64,000 nucleotides of DNA from Shinella zoogloeoides. GTDB taxonomy: Bacteria > Pseudomonadota > Alphaproteobacteria > Rhizobiales > Rhizobiaceae. This document shows, piece after piece, positions 35,915-45,685 of the stretch (the first letter of the stretch is position 1; each line of letters begins with the position of its first letter). The DNA lies in contig NZ_CP086610.1 of NCBI RefSeq assembly GCF_020883495.1, positions 3,528,501 through 3,592,500 of the forward strand, given 5' to 3'. The translations under genes and the position numbers were made by a program. The notes below the pieces were generated by a model, which was not told the DNA's origin, searched no databases, and saw only the letters and a list, made by a program, of their open reading frames with translations.

Positions 35915-35936
35915 GATATAAAGAAGTCTTTATATC
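35915..35936. promoter_or_regulatory. perfect 22-bp palindrome upstream of ahcY
   Basis: Arms GATATAAAGA (35915-35924) and TCTTTATATC (35927-35936) are exact reverse complements around AG, 69 bases upstream of the ahcY start and 19 bases before the HPr stop on the other side. Perfect AT-rich dyads like this are typical operators. ArsR-type SahR/SAM-cycle regulators are known to bind palindromes at ahcY genes, but the match to any published motif is from memory and unverified. Confidence 0.7.
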
Positions 35937-35954
35937 CTTATATTAACGGAGGGC

Positions 35955-36227
35955 TTACATCTCCTCGCCGAACCGGTCGGCGATCAGCGCATCGAGCGCG
36001 GCGAGCACCTCGCTGGCCTGCGCGCCCGTGGCGGTGACGAAGACGCTGCAGCCGGGGCTGGCGGCCAGCATCATCAGGCCCATGATCGAGGTGCCGCCGA
36101 CCGTCATGCCGTCCTTGGAGACGGTCACTTCGGCGTCGTAGCCGTCGACCGTCTGCACGAACTTTGCCGAGGCGCGGGCATGCAGGCCCCGCTTGTTGAT
36201 GATGAGAAGCTCTTTCGAGACGGTCAT
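35955..36227 (-). CDS. ptsH: HPr phosphocarrier protein
   Basis: Phosphoryl carrier between EI and EIIA proteins of an incomplete, regulatory PTS; cytoplasmic. The 90 residues have the phosphorylatable His16 in RGLHARAS and the regulatory Ser47 in GGTSIMGLM, which HprK can phosphorylate. The fold markers (TVSKDGMTVGG, MLAASPGCSV) are intact. It lies 15 bases after the EIIA-Man gene and near hprK and chvGI, an arrangement common in alphaproteobacteria without sugar-transporting PTS permeases. Confidence 0.93.
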   Translation of the reverse strand: MTVSKELLIINKRGLHARASAKFVQTVDGYDAEVTVSKDGMTVGGTSIMGLMMLAASPGCSVFVTATGAQASEVLAALDALIADRFGEEM

Positions 36228-36242
36228 GGGCGGCGGGAAACC

Positions 36243-36644
36243 TTATTTGCCGCTGAGGACGCGGCTTGCCACGTTGATATATTTGCGACCGGCCTCGGAG
36301 GCGTCGATCAGCGCCTTCTCCATATTGTTCTCGCCGCGCACGCCCGCCAGCTTGATCAGCATGGGCAGGTTGACGCCGGCGATCACCTCGATGCCGTTGC
36401 CGGTCATCACGGAGATGGCGAGGTTCGACGGGGTGCCGCCGAACATATCGGTGAGGATGATGACGCCATGGCCCTGGTCGGCCTTGTTGACCGCCTCCAG
36501 GATGTCCTGACGGCGCTGGTCCATGTCGTCCTCGGGACCGATGCAGACGGTCTCAATGGCCTTTTGCGGACCGACGACATGTTCAAGGGCATGCCGGAAT
36601 TCCTCCGCCAGCTTGCCATGGGTGACAAGCACCAGTCCGATCAT
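36243..36644 (-). CDS. PTS EIIA of the mannose family (regulatory)
   Basis: Phospho-accepting EIIA protein, probably signalling rather than transporting, since no IIB, IIC or IID genes adjoin it. The 133 residues start MIGLVLVTHGKLAEEF with active-site His9. They include GHGVIILTDMFGGTPSNLA, a signature of EIIA-Man, and NLPMLIKLAG. In rhizobia such a protein (ManX/EIIA-Man) takes phosphate from HPr. A promoter may lie in the 150-base gap to hprK, where I see nothing definite. Confidence 0.92.
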   Translation of the reverse strand: MIGLVLVTHGKLAEEFRHALEHVVGPQKAIETVCIGPEDDMDQRRQDILEAVNKADQGHGVIILTDMFGGTPSNLAISVMTGNGIEVIAGVNLPMLIKLAGVRGENNMEKALIDASEAGRKYINVASRVLSGK

Positions 36645-36794
36645 CAGCAGTCGCTCCAGTTTCCCAATTCAAACGGACGGCTCATTACTGCAATGCAACA
36701 ATTCCGTCCACCGCTGGGGTCGCCATCATGTCAATGAAAAGCCCAAGTGCAAGCCCTAAATGGCCGTCTCCGTGGATTGCCGGGGCTTTTGCGC

Positions 36795-37250
36795 TCAATC
36801 GCGCAGGATTTCCGGGTGGATCGTGGCCAATATCGAAAAAGCCGTGCAGCCGGCAAGGAGCGGCAGCCGCGTCAGCGGCAGGACATGTCCGGGCAGGACC
36901 TCGAAGGTTTCGCCCTCCGGCGGCAGCCGCTCGGCAAAGGGCGGCGTGACGGGGCGGATGGCGCGATGCAGCACACCCTTCCCGGTCGTTTCCACCTTGA
37001 CGATCCCCGCGCCGCGCACCTCCGCAAGGCCGGCAATGCTTTCCGGTGCCTGTGCGACAAGCTGGCCGTCTTCTTCGGAAACGAGAACCTGATCGTCGCT
37101 GACAAGTGCAGCGGCAAGGCCGCACGCCTTGGCTTCATAGATGCAATGGAGGGCGACGGAGCTTTTGCCTGCGCCGGAGGGACCAACGAAGAGAAGCCCG
37201 GTCGAGCCGATCACGATGGCCGTTCCGTGCACGTTGGCGGGGCCGGTCAT
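36795..37250 (-). CDS. hprK: short HPr kinase/phosphorylase
   Basis: Phosphorylates Ser47 of HPr using ATP and may reverse it. At 151 residues it has only the C-terminal catalytic domain of Firmicute HprK (about 310 residues), the usual alphaproteobacterial form. Walker A is GPSGAGKSS (23-31), followed by the Asp pair LVSDDQVLV near 52 and VRGAGIVKVE, which matches the HprK 'RG.Gi..v' signature. Its ATG overlaps the chvG stop as ATGA, so it is translationally coupled to that sensor kinase. Confidence 0.92.
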   Translation of the reverse strand: MTGPANVHGTAIVIGSTGLLFVGPSGAGKSSVALHCIYEAKACGLAAALVSDDQVLVSEEDGQLVAQAPESIAGLAEVRGAGIVKVETTGKGVLHRAIRPVTPPFAERLPPEGETFEVLPGHVLPLTRLPLLAGCTAFSILATIHPEILRD

Positions 37251-39037
37251 TTCTGCGTGCCGGCCGGCAGGGCGAGGGTGAAGCGCGCACCGAGCTTTTC
37301 GCCGGTCGCCTTGTCGAGGATGTTGTCGGCCTTCAGCGTGCCGCCATGGGCCTCGGCGATCTGGCGCGAGATGGAGAGGCCGAGGCCGGAATTCTGGCCG
37401 AAGCCCTCGCTTGCCGGCCGGTCCGTGTAGAAGCGCTCGAAGATGCGGTCGATGTCTTCCGCCTGGATGCCGGGGCCGTTGTCCTCGACCTGGATGAGGC
37501 AGCGGTCGTTCCGTCCGCGGGAAAGCCGGACGACGATGCGCCCGCCGGGATCCGGCACGAAGGAGCGCGCATTCTCGATGAGGTTGGTGACGATCTGGCC
37601 GATGCGCAGCTCGTAGCCGGAGACCTCGAATTTCGCCTTCGGATTGTCCTTGCGGTCGACGACGAAGTCGAGCGTGACGGGCTTCTTGCGCGTATTGACC
37701 TGCCGGGAGATGTCGATGAGGTCGCCGAGCAGCTTTTCGAGGTCCACCTTGCGCGCGTCGCTGCGGGCAAGTTCGGCATCGAGCCGCGAGGCGTCGGAAA
37801 TGTCGCTGATCAGGCGGTCGAGGCGGCGCACGTCATGCAGGATGATATCGAGCAGGCGCTTCTTCGATTCGTCCGTGCGGGCGAGCGGCAGGGTCTCGAC
37901 GGCGCTGCGCAGCGAGGTTAGCGGGTTCTTCAGTTCGTGGCTGACATCGGCGGCAAAACTCTCGATCGCGTCGATGCGGTCGTAGAGCGCCGTCGTCATC
38001 TGGCGCAGCGCGATGGAAAGGTTGCCGATTTCGTCCTGGCGTACGGAGAAATCGGGGATTTCCTCACGTTCCTTCGCCCCGCGCCGGACGCGGATCGCCG
38101 CCGCCGACAGCCGGCGCAGCGGATTGGCGATGGTGCTGGAGAGCAGCAGCGACAGCGCGATATTGACGAGACCCGCGACGCCGGCAACGCGCATGATGGC
38201 AAGCCGCTCGGCATGCACGATCTTGTCGATATCGCCCGCCTGCGTCGACAGCAGCAGCACGCCCAGCACCGCGCGAAAACGCTGCACGGGCACGGCGACC
38301 GAAACGATCAGCTCGCCCTTGTCGTTGACGCGCACGACGGCGCCGCGCACGCCTGTCAGCGCATTCATCACTTCCGGGTAGATCGAGCCATCGCCGCCCG
38401 GCGCTTCCTTGTATTGCGGCAGGTTGCTCGGCTGGAGGATGCGGTTGAACCAGACATTGAGCTGATCGAGGAGGCCGGGGCTTTCGGATTCCACCGGCGG
38501 CAGATCGAAGCGCAGCACCTGTCCCTGCGTGTAGAGATGGCGCGAATCGAGCAGCAGGTTGGCGTCGGTATCGTAGATGCGGGCGCGGGTGCGCGTCGGC
38601 GAGATCAGCCGTCTGAGAACGGGCGCCACGCGCTCGGGATTGATCGGGAATTCGAGATCGTCGTCGCCCGGCAGCGGGGTGATGCTCTGGCCGGCCTGCA
38701 GCTCCAGCAGCTTTTCCGGGTCGATGGTGATCGAATTGGTATCGACCGAGGCGGAGGCCGAGATCGCGCCGGCGATGATTTCGCCCTGGGTCAAAAGGCT
38801 CTCGACGCGCGCATCGATCAGGCCCTCGCGGAACTGGTTGAGATAGAGAATGCCCGCGACGAGCACGACCAGCGCGACGAGGTTGAAGAAGAGGATGCGC
38901 CGCGTCAGGCTGGAGAAGACGGCATTGCCGAAGATGCGGCGGGCCAGCGTGAAGGGATGGGTCCAGCGGCGTCCGGCGCGCGGCGCGGGCCGGCCTTCGG
39001 CGTCCTCTCCATCCTTTTCAGGCACGGTCTGCGACAA
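37247..39037 (-). CDS. chvG: sensor histidine kinase ChvG (ExoS)
   Basis: Inner-membrane sensor of acid and envelope conditions that phosphorylates ChvI; needed for host interaction and exopolysaccharide control in Agrobacterium and Sinorhizobium. The 596 residues have a cytoplasmic N-terminus, TM1 (LFFNLVALVVLVAGILYL near 49-66), a large periplasmic domain, TM2 near 285-305, HAMP (NPLRRLSAAAIRVRRGA), then DHp with phospho-acceptor His367 in VSHELKNPLTSL. The ATPase boxes are NLIENARSFV, DNGPGI and GLGLSIS. It is followed by hprK with a four-base overlap and preceded by chvI 109 bases upstream. Confidence 0.95.
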   Translation of the reverse strand: MSQTVPEKDGEDAEGRPAPRAGRRWTHPFTLARRIFGNAVFSSLTRRILFFNLVALVVLVAGILYLNQFREGLIDARVESLLTQGEIIAGAISASASVDTNSITIDPEKLLELQAGQSITPLPGDDDLEFPINPERVAPVLRRLISPTRTRARIYDTDANLLLDSRHLYTQGQVLRFDLPPVESESPGLLDQLNVWFNRILQPSNLPQYKEAPGGDGSIYPEVMNALTGVRGAVVRVNDKGELIVSVAVPVQRFRAVLGVLLLSTQAGDIDKIVHAERLAIMRVAGVAGLVNIALSLLLSSTIANPLRRLSAAAIRVRRGAKEREEIPDFSVRQDEIGNLSIALRQMTTALYDRIDAIESFAADVSHELKNPLTSLRSAVETLPLARTDESKKRLLDIILHDVRRLDRLISDISDASRLDAELARSDARKVDLEKLLGDLIDISRQVNTRKKPVTLDFVVDRKDNPKAKFEVSGYELRIGQIVTNLIENARSFVPDPGGRIVVRLSRGRNDRCLIQVEDNGPGIQAEDIDRIFERFYTDRPASEGFGQNSGLGLSISRQIAEAHGGTLKADNILDKATGEKLGARFTLALPAGTQK

Positions 39038-39146
39038 GCGGGTTCATCCTCTCACGCGGTTCCGGCTGGAACCGCGCCAATTCTGTCCGGCGCGAAGCGC
39101 CTGCCGCGGCATGGCATTGCCGCGGCGGTCGATCAAGCGAAATCGC

Positions 39147-39881
39147 TCAGGCGCTCTCGCGGAAGCGGTAGCCGACGCCGTAGAGCGTTTCGATCATGTC
39201 GAAGTCGGTGTCGACCATCTTGAACTTCTTGCGAAGGCGCTTGATGTGGCTGTCGATGGTGCGGTCGTCGACATAGACCTGCTCGTCATAGGCCGCATCC
39301 ATCAGCGAATCGCGGCTCTTGACCACGCCGGGGCGCTGGGCGAGCGAATGCAGGATGAGGAATTCCGTGACGGTCAGCGTCACCGGCTCGCCCTTCCAGG
39401 TGCAGGTATGGCGCTCCTGGTCCATGACGAGCTGGCCGCGCTCCAGCGAGCGGGCGGCCACTTCCCCGGCCTTGGCCGCGCCGGCGGCGCCGCTGGCACC
39501 GGAGGCAGCCGCTTCGCGGCTGGAGGCGCGGCGCAGGATCGCCTTGACGCGCTCGACCAGCAGACGCTGCGAGAAGGGCTTGGTGATGAAGTCGTCCGCG
39601 CCCATCTTGAGGCCGAACAGCTCATCGATCTCCTCATCCTTGGAGGTGAGGAAGATGACGGGGATATCCGACTTCTGGCGCAGGCGCCGCAGCAGTTCCA
39701 TGCCGTCCATGCGGGGCATCTTGATGTCGAAGATCGCAAGCTGCGGCGGGCGGGCGAGAAGGCCGTCGAGCGCGGAGGCGCCGTCCGTATAGGTCTCGAC
39801 CTTGTAGCCTTCCGCCTCGAGCGCGATCGACACGGATGTGAGGATATTCCGGTCGTCGTCCACCAGTGCGATCGTCTGCAT
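39147..39881 (-). CDS. chvI: response regulator ChvI
   Basis: OmpR-family regulator activated by ChvG. From the ATG at [17 protein letters not shown], the known family start, it is 244 residues. The receiver domain has acidic DDD at 8-10, phospho-acceptor Asp52 in [11 protein letters not shown], and conserved TKPF. A small alanine/glycine-rich linker ([18 protein letters not shown]) joins it to a winged-helix DNA-binding domain with [30 protein letters not shown] and YGVGYRF. An upstream in-frame extension of 36 codons lacks conservation. It is divergent from pckA. Confidence 0.95.
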   Translation of the reverse strand: MQTIALVDDDRNILTSVSIALEAEGYKVETYTDGASALDGLLARPPQLAIFDIKMPRMDGMELLRRLRQKSDIPVIFLTSKDEEIDELFGLKMGADDFITKPFSQRLLVERVKAILRRASSREAAASGASGAAGAAKAGEVAARSLERGQLVMDQERHTCTWKGEPVTLTVTEFLILHSLAQRPGVVKSRDSLMDAAYDEQVYVDDRTIDSHIKRLRKKFKMVDTDFDMIETLYGVGYRFRESA

Positions 39882-40195
39882 CCTGCTCGTCTCCATGTTC
39901 ATGAGCGCCTTTCCCGACTTCGGATTCGTGTTCCTGTCCTGGATGAATGAGCGCCTGTCTGGGGGTAAAGGTGGAACAAATTGTGGCAAAGATAAAGGGT
40001 GAGGTTTCGGGGGTGATTTTCGATGCGCTTTTAAATCGATTATTCAAACGATTAAAAAAGTAATGTGATTATTTAAATCGATTAATAGATTGATATTGTT
40101 GCCTAATTTCCATTTCCCCCTTGTTTTTATGACAGCGGCAGATTAGTTTCCCCGAAAATTCACCTGGCTCTTCGTCCACGGAGGAAATCTGGACC
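39882..40195. promoter_or_regulatory. chvI/pckA divergent regulatory region
   Basis: This 314-base gap has no gene. Bases 40015-40110 are strikingly AT-rich for this genome. The decamer AAATCGATTA occurs twice in direct orientation (40033-40042 and 40075-40084), 42 bases apart, or four helical turns. A related AAACGATTAAA lies between them at 40046-40056. The CG-centred AATCGATT core is the half-symmetric type bound by LacI-family regulators, and PckR, a LacI-type protein, controls pckA in Sinorhizobium (remembered). GGAGGAAA at 40180-40187 is the pckA ribosome binding site. Confidence 0.65.
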
Positions 40196-41806
<1,611 letters not shown>

Positions 41807-41829
41807 AGCTTTCGGCAATGATTCACGTG

Positions 41830-41855
41830 AAACCCGGTCCATCAGGCCGGGTTTT
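41830..41855 (+). terminator. pckA terminator
   Basis: AAACCCGG (41830-41837) and CCGGGTTT (41847-41854) form a stem with a 9-base loop, followed by TT and C. Placement just after pckA and the T-tract make it a good intrinsic terminator. Confidence 0.8.
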
Positions 41856-41882
41856 TCGTCTCTGGAGCCGGCTTCCCGTTTG

Positions 41883-41913
41883 CCTTTCCCGCCGCTAAAA
41901 CGGGCGGGAAAGG
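41883..41913 (+). promoter_or_regulatory. hairpin covering the arfB ribosome binding site
   Basis: CCTTTCCCGCC (41883-41893) and GGCGGGAAAGG (41903-41913) are a perfect 11-bp stem with a 9-base loop. The right arm contains the GGAAAGG Shine-Dalgarno of arfB, whose ATG is 8 bases further on. Folding would hide the ribosome binding site. No T-run follows, so a terminator function is less likely. Confidence 0.6.
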
Positions 41914-41920
41914 AAATGCC

Positions 41921-42355
41921 ATGGCCAGCGACCCGCTTTACATCAACGCTTCGATCACGATTGCCGGTTGGGAGCTGACCGAGCAATTCGTGCTGGCCGG
42001 CGGGCCGGGTGGGCAGAACGTCAACAAGGTCTCGACGGCGGTCCAGCTCTTCTTCGACCTGCGCAACTCGCCCTCGCTCAATGAGCGTATCAAATCGAAT
42101 GCGGAAAAGATCGCCGGCCGCAGGGTCTCCAAGGAGGGCGTTCTGCTGATCGAGGCGAACCGCTTTCGCAGCCAGGAGCGTAATCGCGAGGATGCGCGCG
42201 AGCGGCTGAAGGAGCTGATCCTCAAGGCCGCCGAGCCGCCGCCGCCGCCGCGGCGCAAGACGAAGCCGACGAAAGGCTCGGTCGAACGCCGGCTCAAGGC
42301 CAAGGCGGGCCGGTCGGACGTGAAACGCATGCGCGCCAAGCCCGGTGGAGAATGA
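41921..42355 (+). CDS. arfB: alternative ribosome-rescue factor B (peptidyl-tRNA hydrolase)
   Basis: Hydrolyses peptidyl-tRNA on ribosomes stalled without a stop codon. The 144 residues carry the GGQ motif in LAGGPGGQNVNKV (Gly30, Gly31, Gln32), shared with class I release factors. The protein lacks codon-recognition domains and ends in a basic, flexible tail (RRKTKPTKGSVERRLKAKAG), which in ArfB enters the empty mRNA channel. Length matches E. coli YaeJ/ArfB. Its Shine-Dalgarno is inside a stable hairpin. Confidence 0.94.
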   Translation: MASDPLYINASITIAGWELTEQFVLAGGPGGQNVNKVSTAVQLFFDLRNSPSLNERIKSNAEKIAGRRVSKEGVLLIEANRFRSQERNREDARERLKELILKAAEPPPPPRRKTKPTKGSVERRLKAKAGRSDVKRMRAKPGGE

Positions 42356-42430
42356 TTGCCACAACTTGGCCGTTTATGGGTAGGATTGACCTGAAGCCGG
42401 CATAAGTCCGGGAATAACAGGGAGGTAGCC

Positions 42431-42943
42431 ATGGGTCTCTTCAGTTTCATCAAGAACGCCGGCAAGAAGCTCGGCATCGGCGACGACGAGGCGCCGGAGG
42501 CCGAGGCGGTCAAGAAGGAACTGGATTCCTTCGATCTCGGCACGAAGAATGTCGAGGTCTCCGTCGAGGGTGACAAATGCGTGCTGAAGGGCGTCGTAGC
42601 CGACCAGACGGCCTTCGAGAAGGCCGTCGTCGCGGTGGGCAACACGCTCGGCATTTCCAAGGTGGAAGCCGCCGACCTCAAGGTCATTGCCCCCGGCTCC
42701 GACCTCAAGATCACCCAGGCCGACATGGCCGATCTCCTCAAGGCCTCTGCCCCGGCCGGCGAACCCGTGCTCTACACCGTCAAGAAGGGTGACAATCTCT
42801 GGAAGATTGCCGAAACCCACTACGGCAAGGGCAAGGGCGCCAAGCACACGATCATCTTCGACGCCAACCGCCCGATGCTCTCCCACCCGGACAAGATCTA
42901 TCCCGGCCAGGTGCTGCGCATCCCCGACGTAGCGGAAGCGTAA
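42431..42943 (+). CDS. BON-LysM domain protein (Kbp/YgaU-like)
   Basis: Small protein with an N-terminal BON domain (about 25-85: VEVSVEGDKCVLKGVVADQTAFEKAV) and a C-terminal LysM domain (about 115-163: VLYTVKKGDNLWKIAETHYGKG, ending YPGQVLRIP). The 170-residue layout and MGLFSFIKNAGKKLG start match E. coli Kbp (YgaU), a cytoplasmic potassium-binding protein. There is no signal peptide, which argues against peptidoglycan binding in the periplasm. AGGGAGGT precedes the ATG. The stop overlaps the alkB start by one base (TAATG). Confidence 0.88.
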   Translation: MGLFSFIKNAGKKLGIGDDEAPEAEAVKKELDSFDLGTKNVEVSVEGDKCVLKGVVADQTAFEKAVVAVGNTLGISKVEAADLKVIAPGSDLKITQADMADLLKASAPAGEPVLYTVKKGDNLWKIAETHYGKGKGAKHTIIFDANRPMLSHPDKIYPGQVLRIPDVAEA

Positions 42944-43566
42944 TGGCGACCGCCGAGCGCGGCCTCGCCCCGGGGCTGCGCTACGTTCCCGACCGTTTCG
43001 ACCGTGCCGCGCAGGAAGCGCTCGTCGCCGCCATACGGCAGGTCGTGGCCGACGCGCCGCTCTTCGTGCCGCGCATGCCGAAGACCGGAAAGCCAATGTC
43101 GGTCCGCATGACCAATTGCGGATCGCTCGGCTGGGTGACGGACAAGGAAAACGGCTATCGCTACCAGCCGACCCACCCGGAGACCGGCCGTCCCTGGCCG
43201 GCTATTCCCGAGGCGCTGCTGGCGCTCTGGGACGAGGTCTCCGGCTTCGCAAAGCCGCCGGAAGCCTGCCTCGTCAATTTCTATGACCCCGATGCGAAAA
43301 TGGGCCTGCATCAGGATCGCGACGAGAACGAGTTTTCCGCGCCGGTCGTTTCCGTCTCGCTGGGCGATCAATGCCTGTTTCGCGTCGGCGGCGTTTCACG
43401 GAGCGATCCGACGCGGTCGTTCCGGCTCTCGAGCGGCGACGTCTTCGTTTTCGGCGGGGAAAGCCGGCTGATCTTCCATGGCGTCGACCGGATCTATCCC
43501 GGCACGTCGACGCTCCTGAAGAATGCCGGACGCATCAACCTGACGCTTCGGCGCGTCAATCCGTAA
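42943..43566 (+). CDS. alkB: AlkB-type Fe(II)/2-oxoglutarate DNA dioxygenase
   Basis: Removes alkyl lesions such as 1-methyladenine and 3-methylcytosine by oxidative demethylation. The 207 residues contain the double-stranded beta-helix with iron ligands His123 and Asp125 in MGLHQDRDEN and His179 in LIFHGVDRI. The 2-oxoglutarate arginines are Arg197 and Arg203 in GRINLTLRRVNP. The substrate-binding MTNCGSLGWVTDKENGYRYQP segment matches bacterial AlkB. It is translationally coupled to the BON-LysM gene. No ada-like gene is nearby. Confidence 0.94.
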   Translation: MATAERGLAPGLRYVPDRFDRAAQEALVAAIRQVVADAPLFVPRMPKTGKPMSVRMTNCGSLGWVTDKENGYRYQPTHPETGRPWPAIPEALLALWDEVSGFAKPPEACLVNFYDPDAKMGLHQDRDENEFSAPVVSVSLGDQCLFRVGGVSRSDPTRSFRLSSGDVFVFGGESRLIFHGVDRIYPGTSTLLKNAGRINLTLRRVNP

Positions 43567-43584
43567 GCCGGCCGTAAGCCGGCT
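43561..43584. repeat. 11-bp tandem duplication and hairpin at the alkB/coaA junction
   Basis: CCGTAAGCCGG occurs twice head-to-tail (43561-43571 and 43572-43582). As a result AGCCGGC (43566-43572) and GCCGGCT (43578-43584) pair as a 7-bp stem that touches both convergent stop codons. It may serve as a weak shared terminator. Confidence 0.5.
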
Positions 43585-44578
43585 ACAGCTTGCGCAGCGC
43601 CACCGTCTCGATCAGGTGATTCCTGCCCTTTTGCAGGATCAGGTCGGCGCGCGGGCGCGTCGGTAGGATGTTCTGGTGCAGGTTCTTCAGGTTGATATTG
43701 TGCCAGAGGCCTTCCGCGATGGCGAGCGCGGCGGTCTCGCTGATCGTCGCGTAGCGGTGGAAGTAGGAATCCGGGTTCTTGAAGGCGGTTTCGCGCAGGC
43801 GCATGAAGCGTTCCACGTACCAGGCGTGGATCAGCTTTTCCTCCGCGTCGATATAGATCGAGAAGTCGAAGAAATCCGACACCATCGGCACGATCTTGCC
43901 GTCCGCCGGCAGGTTGCGCGACTGCAGCACGTTGATGCCCTCGAAGATGAGGATATCGGGCCGGTCGATCGTACGCGATGCATTCGGCAGCACGTCATAG
44001 GTCAGGTGCGAATACATCGGTGCCTTGACGTCCTTCTTGCCGGCCTTGATGGCCGAGAGGAAGCGTAGCAGCGCGCCGATATCGTAGCTTTCCGGGAAGC
44101 CCTTGCGGTCCATCATGTTTTCGCGCTGGAGCACGGCGTTCGGATAAAGGAAGCCGTCGGTCGTCACCAGATCGACCTTGGGGCTGGAGGGCCAGCGCGA
44201 CAGGAGCTCCATCAGGATACGCGCGGTGGTCGACTTGCCGACCGCGACGGAGCCGGCAATGCCGATGACGAAGGGCGTCTTCGCCTCGTCCGAGAGGGTG
44301 AGGAACTGCTTTCTCTGCTCGAAGAGCATCTGCGAGGATTCGACATGGGCCGAAAGCAGGCGCGAGAGCGAGAGATAGATGCGGCGGACCTCATCGAGGT
44401 CGATGGGGTCGTTGAGGGAGCGCAGGCGCTGGACCTCGTCTCCCGTCAGCGTCAGCGGCGTATCGGCCCGGAAATGCGCCCATTCGTCTGCCGTGAAGAA
44501 GCGGTAGGGCGAATAATCGCGGTTTCCGAAATCGTCCGGAATATCCGGCTGGTCCTTGTCGCGCGCTGCCTGGATCAT
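43583..44578 (-). CDS. coaA: type I pantothenate kinase
   Basis: Phosphorylates pantothenate, the committed step of coenzyme A synthesis. The 331 residues show a P-loop [14 protein letters not shown] near 107-120, [12 protein letters not shown] with the catalytic Asp, RKGFPESYD, and IFEGINVLQ. These are the CoaA (prokaryotic type I) signatures. The ATG shares its A with the TGA of hisE (TGATG), so the gene is coupled to the his operon. A TTG immediately before the ATG could add one residue. Confidence 0.95.
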   Translation of the reverse strand: MIQAARDKDQPDIPDDFGNRDYSPYRFFTADEWAHFRADTPLTLTGDEVQRLRSLNDPIDLDEVRRIYLSLSRLLSAHVESSQMLFEQRKQFLTLSDEAKTPFVIGIAGSVAVGKSTTARILMELLSRWPSSPKVDLVTTDGFLYPNAVLQRENMMDRKGFPESYDIGALLRFLSAIKAGKKDVKAPMYSHLTYDVLPNASRTIDRPDILIFEGINVLQSRNLPADGKIVPMVSDFFDFSIYIDAEEKLIHAWYVERFMRLRETAFKNPDSYFHRYATISETAALAIAEGLWHNINLKNLHQNILPTRPRADLILQKGRNHLIETVALRKL

Positions 44579-44898
44579 CAACTCTTCCGGCTGGCTTTTT
44601 CCGCAAGGCCGGACTGGCCTGTGCGCCGTTCCAGCTCCCCCATGACATCTTGTAACGGGACGCCGCCGATTTTCAATACGACCATGAGATGATAGAGCAA
44701 ATCGGCCGTTTCGCTCGTCAGATCGGCCTTTTTGCCCTCGATGGCCGCGATAACGGTCTCGACGGCCTCTTCTCCGAGCTTTTTCGCCGCTTTCTGCTGC
44801 CCGGCCGCAACGAGCTTCGCCGTCCAGCTTTCCGAGGGATCGGCTGCGGCGCGGGCCGCGACGATGGCTTCGAGATCGGCAAGGGTGAAGGTGCTCAT
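44578..44898 (-). CDS. hisE: phosphoribosyl-ATP pyrophosphatase
   Basis: Second step of histidine synthesis, hydrolysing PR-ATP to PR-AMP. The 106-residue all-helical MazG-like protein has the metal-binding set [14 protein letters not shown] and [10 protein letters not shown]. It is the stand-alone HisE form; HisI is not in the window. Start [16 protein letters not shown]. It sits 10 bases after hisF and overlaps coaA by one base. Confidence 0.95.
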   Translation of the reverse strand: MSTFTLADLEAIVAARAAADPSESWTAKLVAAGQQKAAKKLGEEAVETVIAAIEGKKADLTSETADLLYHLMVVLKIGGVPLQDVMGELERRTGQSGLAEKASRKS

Positions 44899-44908
44899 GG
44901 GATGCTCC

Positions 44909-45685
44909 TCAGTCGAGCCGCATGGCGATGCCATGCTCGGCCATGTAGCGCTTGGCCTCGCCCACCGTATAGGTGCCGAAGTGGAAGATCGAAGCGGCTA
45001 GAACCGCCGTCGCATGGCCGTCGCGCACGCCTTCGACGAGGTGGTCGAGATTGCCGACGCCGCCGGATGCGATGACCGGAACGGAAACGCGATCGGCAAT
45101 CGTGCGGGTCAGCGCGATGTCATAGCCGCCCTTCTGGCCGTCGCGGTCCATGGAGGTCAAAAGCAGTTCGCCCGCGCCGCGCTCCACCATCTTTTCCGCA
45201 AAGGCGACGGCGTCGATGCCCGTCGCGTTGCGGCCGCCATGGGTGAAGATTTCCCAGCGGTCTTCCTCGCCTTCGGCCGAGACCTTCTTGGAATCGATGG
45301 AGACGACGATGCACTGGTTGCCGAACTTGTCGGCCGCTTCCGCCACGAAATCCGGGTTGGAGACGGCGGCCGAATTGATCGAGACCTTGTCGGCCCCGGC
45401 CAGCAGCAGCTTGCGGATGTCGGCGACCGTACGCACGCCGCCGCCGACGGTGAGCGGCATGAAGCAATGGTCGGCCGTGCGCGCCACGACGTCGAAGATC
45501 GTGTCGCGGTTGTCGGAGGAGGCGGTGATGTCGAGGAAGCAGAGTTCGTCGGCGCCGGCCGCATCGTAGGCCTTGGCCGATTCCACGGGATCGCCGGCAT
45601 CGACCAGGTTGACGAAGCTGACGCCCTTGACCACACGGCCGTCCTTGACGTCGAGGCAGGGGATGACGCGTGCCTTGAGGGTCAT
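44909..45685 (-). CDS. hisF: imidazole glycerol phosphate synthase cyclase subunit
   Basis: With HisH, converts PRFAR to imidazole glycerol phosphate and AICAR. The 258-residue TIM barrel has catalytic Asp11 in [13 protein letters not shown] and a second Asp near 130 in VVSIDSKKV. The phosphate-binding strands include GGGVRTV and VIASGGVGN. Its ATG overlaps the hisA stop (ATGA). Confidence 0.97.
   Translation of the reverse strand: MTLKARVIPCLDVKDGRVVKGVSFVNLVDAGDPVESAKAYDAAGADELCFLDITASSDNRDTIFDVVARTADHCFMPLTVGGGVRTVADIRKLLLAGADKVSINSAAVSNPDFVAEAADKFGNQCIVVSIDSKKVSAEGEEDRWEIFTHGGRNATGIDAVAFAEKMVERGAGELLLTSMDRDGQKGGYDIALTRTIADRVSVPVIASGGVGNLDHLVEGVRDGHATAVLAASIFHFGTYTVGEAKRYMAEHGIAMRLD

Noticed and set aside
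36645..36794. Small gene or RNA between hprK and EIIA-Man
   Set aside because: No start with ribosome binding site and no sensible product; likely the promoter region of the EIIA-HPr pair.
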